Source of the DNA: Tieghemiomyces parasiticus
Taxonomy: Eukaryota; Kickxellomycota; Dimargaritomycetes; Dimargaritales; Dimargaritaceae
Assembly (NCBI GenBank): GCA_027575765.1
Contig: JANBPT010000774.1
Location: forward strand, 1-23,535
Direction of reading: 5' to 3'
Length of the DNA stretch: 23,535 nucleotides
Made by a program: the position numbers and the translations under genes. The notes beneath the pieces are model-generated. The model saw only the letters and a program-made list of their open reading frames with translations. It was not told where the DNA came from and searched no databases. This document shows, piece by piece, positions 1 through 7,881 of this stretch (position 1 is its first letter; every line of letters starts with the position of its first letter).

Positions 1-170
1 GTCTATAGATTTTATTTAAGGTTTTCTCCGTCAATAGTTAACCTATCAAACTTTGCGTTACAGATTCGGACAGCCCTAGTCCTACTGTATATTCCTGAAT
101 TCTCCACTTTGTCTTGGAGGTTCTTTTGAGCGCGGGACCGACTTCCAGATATTGTTCCGCTTTACAAATT
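1..170 (-). repeat. Partial ED-family repeat (3' half, cut by window edge)
   Basis: This stretch aligns directly with 4750-4918 and as an inverted copy with about 950-1115, so it is a third copy of the E half of the ED element. It is cut by the window start on the left. On the right it stops at the point corresponding to the E/D junction of ED2 (about 4918), where element B1 begins. The orientation is inferred from TATA/AATAAA-like motifs in the full copies. The short frames crossing it are not conserved between copies, so I treat it as non-coding. Confidence 0.75.
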
Positions 171-514
171 TGCTGTGAACAATGGCACTTGAGACTCTTT
201 TGTATTGTATACCAAATAGAGAGGAAGAAAGCTGAATGGTCAAATTGGGTCAAAATATGAAAAGAGCGTATTCCCTCTTTTTTATTGTAGGGCGCGGTTC
301 ATGCCTTTTATATTTAGAAGAAAAGAAGCTTAATCAGCAAACAAGAATGAAAAACAGATAATAAAGGTTCCTTTAACAAAGTAACAAGTTTGATATCTAT
401 CACCTAGGATTGGAGTCAAAGAGTTGTCCAAACCTGATAAACATATGTAAAATCAATTCATCAAAACTTAGTAAAGGGAGTGATAAAGTGGGGTTTTAGG
501 CCCTGCGCACAACA
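171..514 (-). mobile_element. LTR-like element B1 (solo LTR)
   Basis: The element starts TGCTGTGAACAATGG and ends GCGCACAACA, and aligns along its length with B2 (5944-6267). Read on the minus strand it carries the same order of motifs as B2 and G: a TGTTGTGC-type start, a TATA-like box, an AATAAA-like signal, then the end. Unlike B2 it has no matching target duplication (AATT on the left, GTTT on the right), and it lies between two ED copies in opposite orientation. This suggests a later rearrangement such as inversion or recombination. No coding capacity is seen. Confidence 0.7.
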
Positions 515-517
515 GTT

Positions 518-1427
518 TGTGAAGCATAGGAAGGGAAAAACGTGCAAAGTATAGGATGACAAACGGATAGTTTTTTTTAATGATAACTAAGTGCCTTAAG
601 GCAAGGCAGGGTAAACACTCCCCAAACTATTAGGCGTAATAGGTTAAGCCTTAAATACAAAACTAGAATGATACTGTATCATGGTGCCCTCAGGTTTCCC
701 TGGCTGATAGGTACTGCTGGCAACCTGGTAGATGAAACAAAATAAATCCAAAAGTATGAAACCCCAGCCATGGGAAACTTACAATACTATTGGCAGGGGG
801 TTTGGAGGATTGTCTTGTGCCTGTGGATTAGCCTCTCTGCTTCCCCTAGTGGGTTGTTGGCCATCTACTGTGACCTAAAGGTTGTTGCCTTATATAAGGG
901 ATCCTCAGGTCTTTTTAAGAGGGTAGATTATATCAGTGCTCCACACAACTGTAAAGCGGACCAGTATCTGGAAGCCAATCCTGCTTTCAAAAGAACCTCC
1001 AGGTCAAAGTGGAGAATTCAGAAATATACAGTTGGACCAGGGCTGTCCAAATCTGTAACACAAAATTTGATAGGTAAACTATTAATGGAGAAAACCTCAA
1101 ATAAAATCTATAAACGTTTATAAACAAGCAAGCTTAAGAGAAGATTGGTAATAGACTTTACTAATGGGATAGTGCCAACGGATGGCACTATGGGACAGGA
1201 AACAGGAAAAAGCTGCTGGGCCCTATGTTGCATACTTGGGCCCAGCTTATATACTATGACTATAATAAATGATTGGCACTAATTGGTGGAGGGCCTGGCT
1301 AGTCCCCCGTCTCTTCTGGGCCTCTCCCAGAGGTTGCCCGGTCTCTTTTCTTTTGTTACTTTTTGATGGTTGTATAGGCGCGGCCTATTCCAGCTCCTCA
1401 AAGGGAGAAGCCGTGCTTGGCTTCACA
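518..1427 (+). mobile_element. LTR/TRIM-like element ED1
   Basis: The ends are a perfect 8-bp inverted pair, TGTGAAGC at 518 and GCTTCACA ending at 1427. The whole element aligns as a reverse complement with ED2 (4440-5377). A TATA-like TTATATAC at 1248-1255 followed by AATAAA at 1264-1269 suggests a plus-strand LTR-type promoter and polyadenylation arrangement. The first part (to about 947) resembles D2 and F, and the rest is the E segment. Long frames inside, for example 770-1123, are not kept in the sister copy. No reverse transcriptase or transposase motif is visible. The flanking bases do not form a target duplication. Confidence 0.75.
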
Positions 1428-1859
1428 TTTTGGTGGAGCTTAGCCTTAGTTATATGCCAAAGATATAATAACAATAAAGCTCCACTGAACTACGGAAGTT
1501 CAGGGTACTGCAATAAATATAATGTACTGTGACAATAACCTACAAAAGGTTAATGGAGTAAATGATGACCTACAAAAGTCGCCAGGTCAATGAATAACCA
1601 AAAGATATTATGGAAATAACTTTATTAAAAAGAACTCCCTTTGCCACAGTGAGCCACTGTGGCTTGACTATATATACTTGGGCAATCACTAGGTGGCAAG
1701 TTATGATTTACATGTGGTATTTCTAAAATAATTCTACTGGTCTTACTATGACCCGTCCAGTTTCACCTAAGCCTTAATTAGAAAACTAATCTTGCCTGAA
1801 TATGTATCTTGGCTTCTAAATCTCATTAAGTGTCAAACCTACAGACGGCTCCATACAAC
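1428..1859. other. Gene-free AT-rich stretch with a 9-bp hairpin
   Basis: I see no gene here. A perfect 9-bp stem with a 3-nt loop lies at 1643-1663 (GCCACAGTG, loop AGC, CACTGTGGC). A GTGGAGC/GCTCCAC pair at about 1432-1482 may form another hairpin. The stretch separates ED1 from element G and may be decayed repeat sequence. Confidence 0.5.
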
Positions 1860-2215
1860 TGTTGTGCACCGGACCTAAACTCGCCTCTTTTTCCCACCCT
1901 CTGATTCATCTACTACAGTTATCAGGTTCGAATGCCCCTTTGATTTCGTTGCCTTCTGAATATGATCACGACTACTACTTCATCAAAGGGACTGCACCTT
2001 TTGTTTATCACTATCATCAAACTCTTGTATACTCATTCGTCTCCTTTCACCATTGCCCACTTTCCTCACCAAGTATAAATAGGGCCAACATGCCCCCTCA
2101 ATAAAAACGACAGATTACAGCTTAACCTCTCTTTTATAATAATTTCTTTTCTTTATTATCGATTGCCAATGACCAACGACGTCATTACAAACCGACATTG
2201 AAACCAATCACAACA
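1860..2215 (+). mobile_element. LTR-like element G, solo LTR upstream of tRNA-Lys
   Basis: The ends are TGTTGTG (1860) and CACAACA (ending 2215), a perfect 7-bp inverted pair. They are flanked by a 4-bp direct duplication, CAAC at 1856-1859 and 2216-2219. A TATAAAT box at 2074-2080 is followed by AATAAAA at about 2100, as in an LTR promoter/R region. The start, an internal TTATCAGGTT, a TCAAAGG block and the TATA-to-AATAAA spacing match element B read on its minus strand, so G and B are divergent members of one family. The right target duplication ends 6 bp before the tRNA-Lys gene. No open frame suggests a protein. Confidence 0.8.
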
Positions 2216-2225
2216 CAACGGCCAG

Positions 2226-2298
2226 GCCCGGTTAGCTCAATCGGTAGAGCGTGAGACTCTTAATCTCAAGGTTGCGGGTTCGACCCCCGCATTGGGCT
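2226..2298 (+). tRNA. tRNA-Lys (anticodon CTT)
   Basis: The cloverleaf is complete. The acceptor stem pairs GCCCGGT with ATTGGGC, the D arm contains TAGCTCAATCGGTAGAGC, and the anticodon loop CTCTTAA has CTT at 2259-2261. The T arm is GCGGGTTCGACCCCCGC, whose TTCGA lies in the B box. The discriminator base is T, as in the yeast CTT lysine tRNA. There is no intron. TTTTT at 2302-2306 is the Pol III terminator. LTR-like element G lies directly upstream. Confidence 0.97.
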
Positions 2299-2301
2299 TC
2301 C

Positions 2302-2306
2302 TTTTT
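2302..2306 (+). terminator. Pol III T-run terminator of tRNA-Lys
   Basis: Five T residues begin 4 bases after the mature tRNA 3' end, the usual Pol III stop. Confidence 0.85.
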
Positions 2307-2309
2307 AGT

Positions 2310-3508
2310 GTACTTCAACCATATTATTATGCCATGGTAAGTCAGAATATCCATTTTGGCATATATAGATCTACAGTTGAATAGATTGATGAATTACCTG
2401 ATGGATTTTAAGGTACTGCATGCGAGCAGGGTATGATATCTATAATTTAGTGGTCATTTACATTGTAGAGTTAGCATGAGAAAGAGGTACATAAATTATT
2501 ATAGGAAGGGCAGCCATAGTGACCAGTAATACACACGGTCTCACAGTTACAAGTGGAATAGAGTGAACACAATGGTGACTAATCCTTGGAGGGATAGAGG
2601 TCATTGGGAGATATGATTTGGCCTCCTAGGCATGGCCTGTATGGTTGCAAAAGTGATAGGGTGGTTTATGGGAACTATGTGAGGGTTTAGGAAGGGATGC
2701 ATGTGCACAGTTTAGGTATTAGTCCAAAGGGAATATCATAAGGAGGACCTTGGAGGCAAGCAACAAATTCTTTGAAGGGGAACTACAATTGTCAAGGAGG
2801 AGAAGAAAGTAGAAGCTGATGATGATAAAAAGGAGGAAAGGAAAGGGGGAGTATATTTGAAAAAAAATGAGAGGAAGAAAATGGTAGAGGAAGGAGGGAG
2901 GATTTGGTTGTGGATTTTTGTGATAACCAAATCCAAGGGAGAGAAATGGGAGAAATAAGGAGGAGAACAATCTGGGAAAACAAGGAGATGAGTCATGCCA
3001 AGACTCAGAGGAACCTTAGAGAACAATAAGCTGGTCTGGGTAATCATCCAAGCACCAATAAGGTATCAGGATGGATGAGGACGGGAGAGGGAAAGGGAAA
3101 GGGAGGAGGAGAGGGAAATGTGGTGAGTTCACCACAAGGGGTTTTATAAAGCACTTGCAAAGTAGGGGAAGGTTGATCACCTGCAGATGTTGTAGAACAG
3201 CATCAATGGCATGTTCAAGGATTATTACAGTGGCTCAGTATCTGGTGTATTTTCTAGTCCATTACATAGACTAGACTTCCATTTGTCATTCATTGATTAG
3301 TATTATAACCCTTAGACAGAATATCATTGGCAAGAGTTCCCATCCTTCAATAGCTATAAGTTTTGTTAAGATTTAATGATGTTCTTAAACAGTATTGGCA
3401 GCAGCAGTGGCTTTCATCAACCATATCCCCATCTAGCTAGTAGCCGACTACATTGCTCTAAGACTTGTACTGGCCCACCCAGCAGTTGGTATCGTTGGTG
3501 AGCAGAAT
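2310..3508. other. Gene-free AT-rich spacer with purine-rich tract
   Basis: No recognisable gene or RNA is seen between tRNA-Lys and 5S rRNA. From about 2740 to 3120 the plus strand is very rich in G and A (GGAGG and GAGAAA runs). This produces several low-complexity Phe/Ser/Pro-rich frames on the minus strand and a Gly/Lys/Arg frame on the plus strand, all of which I take as composition artefacts. I found no match here to the neighbouring LTR-like families. Confidence 0.55.
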
Positions 3509-3514
3509 AAAAAA
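3509..3514 (-). terminator. Pol III T-run terminator of 5S rRNA
   Basis: Six T residues on the minus strand directly follow the 5S rRNA 3' end. Confidence 0.85.
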
Positions 3515-3630
3515 GCTGCGGCACCGACTATTCCCAAGTGGTCACCCACCTTAGTACTAAATCGGCTGAACGATGCTTAACTTCGCAGATCTAACGGGAT
3601 GCGGTGCTTACAACGTCATATGGCCGCAAC
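3515..3630 (-). rRNA. 5S ribosomal RNA
   Basis: The minus strand reads as a complete eukaryotic 5S rRNA of about 116 nt. It begins GTTGCGGCCATATGAC, continues GCACCGCATCCCGT and GATCTGCGAAGTTAAGC (the internal control region), and ends TCGGTGCCGCAGC. Helix I pairs the 5' GTTGCGGC with the 3' GCCGCAGC. A six-T Pol III terminator follows. It is a single dispersed copy, not part of an rDNA unit within this window. LTR-like element D2 abuts its 5' end. Confidence 0.95.
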
Positions 3631-4035
3631 TGAATTGTGGAGTCCAGATGAACTTACGACTCCTGAAGATTCCTGGTGGGCAGACTCAGTTAGAGCAAGC
3701 CACTAGATTGCATTAGCACGCCTACAGCCCAGCAGATGAACCAAAGGGTGACACCAAGACATGGGAAAGCCAATACAGGTTGAGTATATGGTCAGGCCAT
3801 TTCTCCCACCAATGATGGGCCAATTTCCCAGGGCTTGGTCCAACACTAACTTTTCAATTAATGGTGTAACTAGAGGGTCACCAAAGTTAGGCAATCAAAA
3901 CAAAAACAACTTTAGTTTAGTATCATATATATATACCCAGCACAACAGTACATCTAGGTTCTGGGAGTGTTTTTCCTGCCCTGCCTTGGGGTACCCAGTC
4001 TTTATTAAACCCGGATAATATATCTATTCTTCACA
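3631..4035 (-). mobile_element. LTR-like element D2 abutting 5S rRNA
   Basis: Read on the minus strand it starts TGTGAAGAATAG (4035) and ends CTCCACAATTCA (3631), next to the first base of the 5S gene. It aligns inversely with about 5510-5943 (element F), most clearly over 3750-3850 against 5745-5830. It also aligns more weakly with the D half of the ED elements. Conserved landmarks are a CTCCTGAAG-like block, ATTTCCCA, and GGGAGTGTTT followed by a CCTGCC-rich block. No matching target duplication is seen. The frames inside are disrupted relative to F. Confidence 0.65.
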
Positions 4036-4039
4036 GAAT

Positions 4040-4435
4040 TGTGGTGCCAATGCTTGCTTTGGGTCTTGAAGGTATCTGACGGGCACGTCAACATTGGGAA
4101 AGCAAAAACAATAGCCAAGCCCGTTGTAGGGAAGGCTAGGATTAAGGTTTAAGGTTACACACCTTATGCAGGGGGATGTAGATCCTCCCCTCCCACTCAC
4201 CACTATAAAAGCAAGCCCACGCAGTTAGGCAAGGGCTTGCCAGCTAATTTTCTATCTTCTATTTTTCCAATTGTTTTATTAAATCTTAAGTTTTTCCCTT
4301 AATGTCAACAAGTGCAATCCCATACTATTTACTTTTAACCGTTAGCATAAACAACACCGCCCCTCCTGCCATTAGGCCTAGACCGTCATTGCGTACAGCC
4401 TAACCAAACAACACCGCCCAGGGCCTAGCACCACA
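4040..4435 (+). mobile_element. LTR-like element C1 (solo LTR)
   Basis: The ends are TGTGGTGC (4040) and GCACCACA (ending 4435), a perfect 8-bp inverted pair. They are flanked by GAAT at 4036-4039 and 4436-4439. TATAAAAG at 4204-4211 gives the promoter orientation. Just after it, GCAAGCCC (4211-4218) can pair with GGGCTTGC (4233-4240). The element aligns over its full length, inverted, with C2 (6273-6665). No coding frame is present, so it is most simply a solo LTR. Confidence 0.82.
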
Positions 4436-4439
4436 GAAT

Positions 4440-5377
4440 TGTGAAGCCGTGCATGGCTTATGCCTTTGAGGAGCTGGAATAGGCCGCACCTATACAACCA
4501 TTGAAAATAACAAAGGAAAAGAGACTGGGCAACCTCTGGGAGAGGCCCGGAAGAGATGGGGGGCCAGCCAGGCCCTCCACCAATTAGTGTTAATCCTTTA
4601 TTACAGTCATAGAATATAAGCCAGGCCCAAGTATGCAACATAGGGCCCAGTAGCTTATTCCCAATTCCTGTCCCATAGTGTCATCCATTGGCACTATCCC
4701 ATTAGTAAAGTCTATTACCAATGTTCCCTTAAGCTTGCTTGTTGGTAAACATCTATAGATTTTATTGAAGGTTTTCTCTGTCAATAATAAACCTATCAAA
4801 CTTTGCATTACAGATTTGGACAGTGCTGGTCAAACTCTATATTCCTGAATTCTCCACTTTGACCCAGAGGTTCTTTTGAAGGCGGGACTGGCTTCCAGAT
4901 ACTGATCCACTTTGCAGGATTGTGGAGCCCTGATATAATTTGGTTTCCTGAAGAAACCTGAGGATCCCTTATATAAGGCAGCAACCTTTGTGCCACAGCA
5001 GAAGGCCAACAACCCACTTGGGGGAAGGGGAGAAGTCAATCCACAAGCACAAGACTATCCTCCAAACCCTCTGCCAATGGTATCCCAAATTTCCCATGGA
5101 TGGGGCTTCATACTTTTGGATTTAATATGTTTTCATACTTTTGGATTTATTTTGTTTCATCTACCAGGTTGCAAGCAGTACCCATTAAGCAGGGCAACCT
5201 GAGGGCACCACAGTGTGGTACCATCCTAGTTTTATATTTAAGGTCAAACCTGTTACACCTAATGATTTGGGGAGTGTTTCCCCTGCCTTGCCTTAAGGCA
5301 CCTAGTATCATTGAAAATAACCATCTTCCTTTGTTGAACCCACACCTTATAAGTGTTTTTACTATCTATGCTTCACA
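4440..5377 (-). mobile_element. LTR/TRIM-like element ED2
   Basis: The ends are TGTGAAGC (4440) and GCTTCACA (ending 5377), a perfect 8-bp inverted pair. AGAAT lies on both sides (4435-4439 and 5378-5382). It is a full-length inverted copy of ED1, and its E half also matches 1-170. A direct duplication of a short block near 5110-5150 (CATACTTTTGGATTTA twice) is not seen in ED1. Frames in the region, such as 4990-5202, are not conserved between copies. Motifs on the minus strand (TATA-like then AATAAA) give the orientation. Confidence 0.78.
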
Positions 5378-5381
5378 AGAA

Positions 5382-6272
5382 TGTGGTGGATACCCAGATA
5401 TTAGATCCTAAGGTCAGATACTTCAGTAACCTAATCACAATCATAATAGGCAAGGGAGATGAGTTTCATTAAGGTAGACATACTTGGGCAAGAAAGTACA
5501 AATGGTCCAAGGGAAACTCAAAAGGGTTGCCTGGAGGCAAGGCAGGGGAAACACTCCCAGAACATAGAAGGGCAGGAGTTCTGACCTTAAATAGGAGTTT
5601 TGTCTCCAAGGTGCCAAAACACTTGTCTTTGGTTGCCTTAGTGATTTAGGCTGGTAAAATGCATTTGGCCACCTTCAGGATGAAACACATCAAAAATCCC
5701 AATGTCTGAAACATCAAGAATCAAAAAGTATGAAACCCAAGTCATGGGAAATTAGGCCCATCATTGGTGGGAGAAATGGCCTGATGGTATACTCTAAAAG
5801 TATTGGCTTACCCATGGCTTGGCGGATGCATTTGGCTTTCCCTGATGGATTTGCTAACACATACATGTCCTGGTAGATCATTCCAACCAAGACCCATCCA
5901 TCAGGCATCTTCAGGAGCTCAAACAGAGTGAGGGCTCCGCAACTGTTGTGAACAATGGCAGTTCAGCATCTTTTGTGTTGTAAACCAGATAGAGAGGGAA
6001 AAACTTAATAGTCGAATTTAGATCAAAATGTGAAAAGAGTGTGTTTTCCTTTTATTGTAGGGCGTGGTTCACGCCTTTTATAATTGGCAGGAAGCAAAGC
6101 TTAATCAGCAAACAAGAATGAATCACAGATAGTAACAGTTCCTTTGACAAAGTGACAAGTCTGATATAGGATCAGAGTTAAAGAGTTGTCCAAACCTGAT
6201 AAACAAACGTAAAAATGGAAACTTGATAAAGAAGTTGATAAAAGGTTTTTAGGTGCCGCGCACAACACAACA
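5382..6272 (+). mobile_element. LTR-like element F, interrupted by B2
   Basis: This candidate element runs from TGTGGTGG (5382) to CTCCGCAAC (5943) and resumes as a single A at 6272 after insertion of B2 with its CAAC duplication. The right part (about 5510-5943) is an inverted copy of D2. The left boundary rests only on the TGTGG start next to the AGAAT that ends ED2, so it is uncertain. On the minus strand at about 5714-5940 there is an open frame of some 75 codons that I cannot assign to a family. In D2 the same region is broken. Confidence 0.5.
5944..6267 (-). mobile_element. LTR-like element B2 (solo LTR) with CAAC target duplication
   Basis: The ends are TGTTGTG (5944) and CACAACA (ending 6267), flanked by CAAC at 5940-5943 and 6268-6271. 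It aligns directly with B1 (171-514). On the minus strand it shows TATAAAAG (complement of 6075-6082), then AATAAA (complement of 6051-6056), the layout also seen in element G. It is inserted close to the end of element F. No coding frame is present. Confidence 0.82.
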
Positions 6273-6665
6273 TGTGGTGCTAGGCTCTGGGCAAGGGTTC
6301 TTGGTTAGGCCGTACACAACAATGGTCTAGGCCTAACGGCAGGAGGGACGGTATTGTTTACAATAACGATTAAAAGTAAACAGTATGGGATTGCATTCGT
6401 TGATGATAAGGGAAAGCTAATGGTTTAAGAAAACAATTCCAAACTAGAAGATAGAAAAATTAGCTGGCAAGCCCTTGCCTAACTGCGCGGGCTTGCTTTT
6501 ATACTGGTGGCGGGAAAAGGATCTACATCCCCCTGCATAAGGTGCGTAACCTTAAACCTTAATCCTAGCCTTCCCCACAATGGACTTGGCTATTGTTTTT
6601 GTGTTCTCAAATGTTGACGTGCCCGTCAGATACCTTCAAGAGGTAAAGTGGGCGTCGGTACCATA
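6273..6665 (-). mobile_element. LTR-like element C2 upstream of tRNA-Met
   Basis: A full-length inverted copy of C1. It starts TGTGGTGC at 6273. Its other end, GGTACCATA, has drifted from the GGCACCACA of C1. On the minus strand it carries TATAAAAG (complement of 6496-6503) and the same downstream hairpin pair as C1. Its end lies 11 bp before the first base of tRNA-Met. No clear target duplication remains (CAACA on the left, AAAAA on the right). Confidence 0.78.
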
Positions 6666-6676
6666 AAAAAACATCT

Positions 6677-6749
6677 GCTTTGTTGGCTCAGTCGGTAGAG
6701 CGTCAGTCTCATAATCTGAAGGTCGTGAGTTCGATCCTCACACAGAGCA
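6677..6749 (+). tRNA. tRNA-Met (anticodon CAT), elongator type
   Basis: The cloverleaf is complete. The acceptor stem pairs GCTTTGT with ACAGAGC, the D arm contains TGGCTCAGTCGGTAGAGC, and the anticodon loop CTCATAA has CAT at 6710-6712. The T arm is GTGAGTTCGATCCTCAC and the discriminator is A. The sequence resembles eukaryotic elongator methionine tRNA rather than initiator: TTCGATC is present in the T loop and the acceptor does not open with an A-U pair. There is no intron. LTR-like element C2 ends 11 bp upstream. Confidence 0.95.
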
Positions 6750-6753
6750 TATA

Positions 6754-6758
6754 TTTTT
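6754..6758 (+). terminator. Pol III T-run terminator of tRNA-Met
   Basis: Five T residues begin 5 bases after the tRNA 3' end. Confidence 0.85.
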
Positions 6759-6949
6759 CCCTTTTATTTTTATATCAAGTTGTTCTTTTTTTCCGAGCCC
6801 CCTGTTTTCAATCAGCCTTCCGAGTGCCTTTTCTCGATGTTGGCAAATCGCCAAGCAAACGACACCCTCATTTCCTTACTACCAGCCACCCTTTGTTTTA
6901 TGTTTTCAACCACATCCCTCTAACCTAGCATAATTGTTATTCAAAAAAC

Positions 6950-7626
6950 ATGTCGTCGGACATTACGCGCAAACTCCTCTCGTCGCTCCTCACCGACCCT
7001 AATTCGAACCCAGAGGCGAAGCGGGCGCAGAAACGGGCCAAGTTACGCGCTACTGCGTCTCGGCCTGCGCAGCCACTCGAGGAGGGCAAAACCTCCAAGC
7101 CCGCCCTCTCCCGCCAGGCGCGATACCGGCAGAAACTTCGTTCAACCAAGGGGTCGACGCCGGGGTTCAGCGATCCTAATGCCACCGTCATTGGTAAGTG
7201 GAAGGGAATCATTGCGGATGACCGACAGGCTCACGCTCTTTGGAAGGCAGAGGCACTGAGATCGCGCGAAGTCAAGGACCTACTAAGCGTTAATGATTTC
7301 CACTGAATCCCCCACCTTCCCCTCAACCAGCCTCAACAACGGCACAGGTTGACGACGTTGACGAGGAAACGGTGCAGGCCAACTTGTCTTATTTCGCGTC
7401 CGAGAAGACCGTGCGTGATAGTGAGGCCCAGCTCCTCGCCAAGGTAGGTCGAATGGGTTGCTCAATAGAGAAATTGAGCTTTTGACTAGATCCTATGTCC
7501 TAAGTTACCCTAATTCCACCCGCCAGATACTGATAAGATAGTATTTTTCTTCTTTGATCCCTCCGACTGCCTTACACCGAGTAGATCAGGTCAAAGATGC
7601 GTACCCGCAAGCGTTGGACCTCGTAA
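6950..7626 (+). CDS. Small basic protein of unknown function, 3 exons
   Basis: I do not recognise the family. The preferred model has exons 6950-7193, 7331-7443 and 7585-7626 (132 aa). The introns open GTAAGT and GTAGGT and end CAG and TAG. The first contains a TACTAAG branch-like site at 7281-7287. All joins keep the frame, and the intron lengths (137 and 141 nt) fit the other genes here. The protein is rich in Lys/Arg/Ala/Ser, with an acidic patch (VDDVDEE) and a basic C-terminus ending KMRTRKRWTS, which would suit a nuclear or nucleolar protein (inference). Without splicing of intron 1 the frame stays open to 7306, giving a 118-aa product. An alternative 59-nt intron (7289-7347) would also keep the frame but needs a poor GTTAAT donor. 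Confidence 0.6.
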
Positions 7627-7881
7627 TGTAGACTACGACTTGGTATTTAATTGCGCTGAGCCTACCAGCCCCTTTGCATTATTCAATAAACCCTGTCCAC
7701 CTAGGATACTTGATGCGCTATCGTGGCTGTATACTAGAGGCTCTTGAAGCGTGGTCAGTTTAACTATTAAGTATGGCAGAGGGGCTGAAGGAAGTCATTT
7801 TCCCAGGCCTACGTAGTCAGAACTTAAAGCTCCCTTACGTTCACCCAGCGTCCGGCTGATTCTCAGATTCCCACTTTTTTT

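Noticed and set aside
770..1123. 117-codon frame inside ED1
   Set aside because: Its equivalent in ED2 is broken into different frames, so the reading frame is not under selection.
2719..3274. Overlapping Phe/Ser/Pro and Gly/Lys/Arg frames
   Set aside because: Low-complexity products of the purine-rich tract, with no conserved motif.
3640..6660. Autonomous retrotransposon or DNA transposon
   Set aside because: No reverse transcriptase, RNase H, integrase or DDE-type frame is seen in any frame of the repeat zone. The blocks look like LTRs or other non-autonomous elements.
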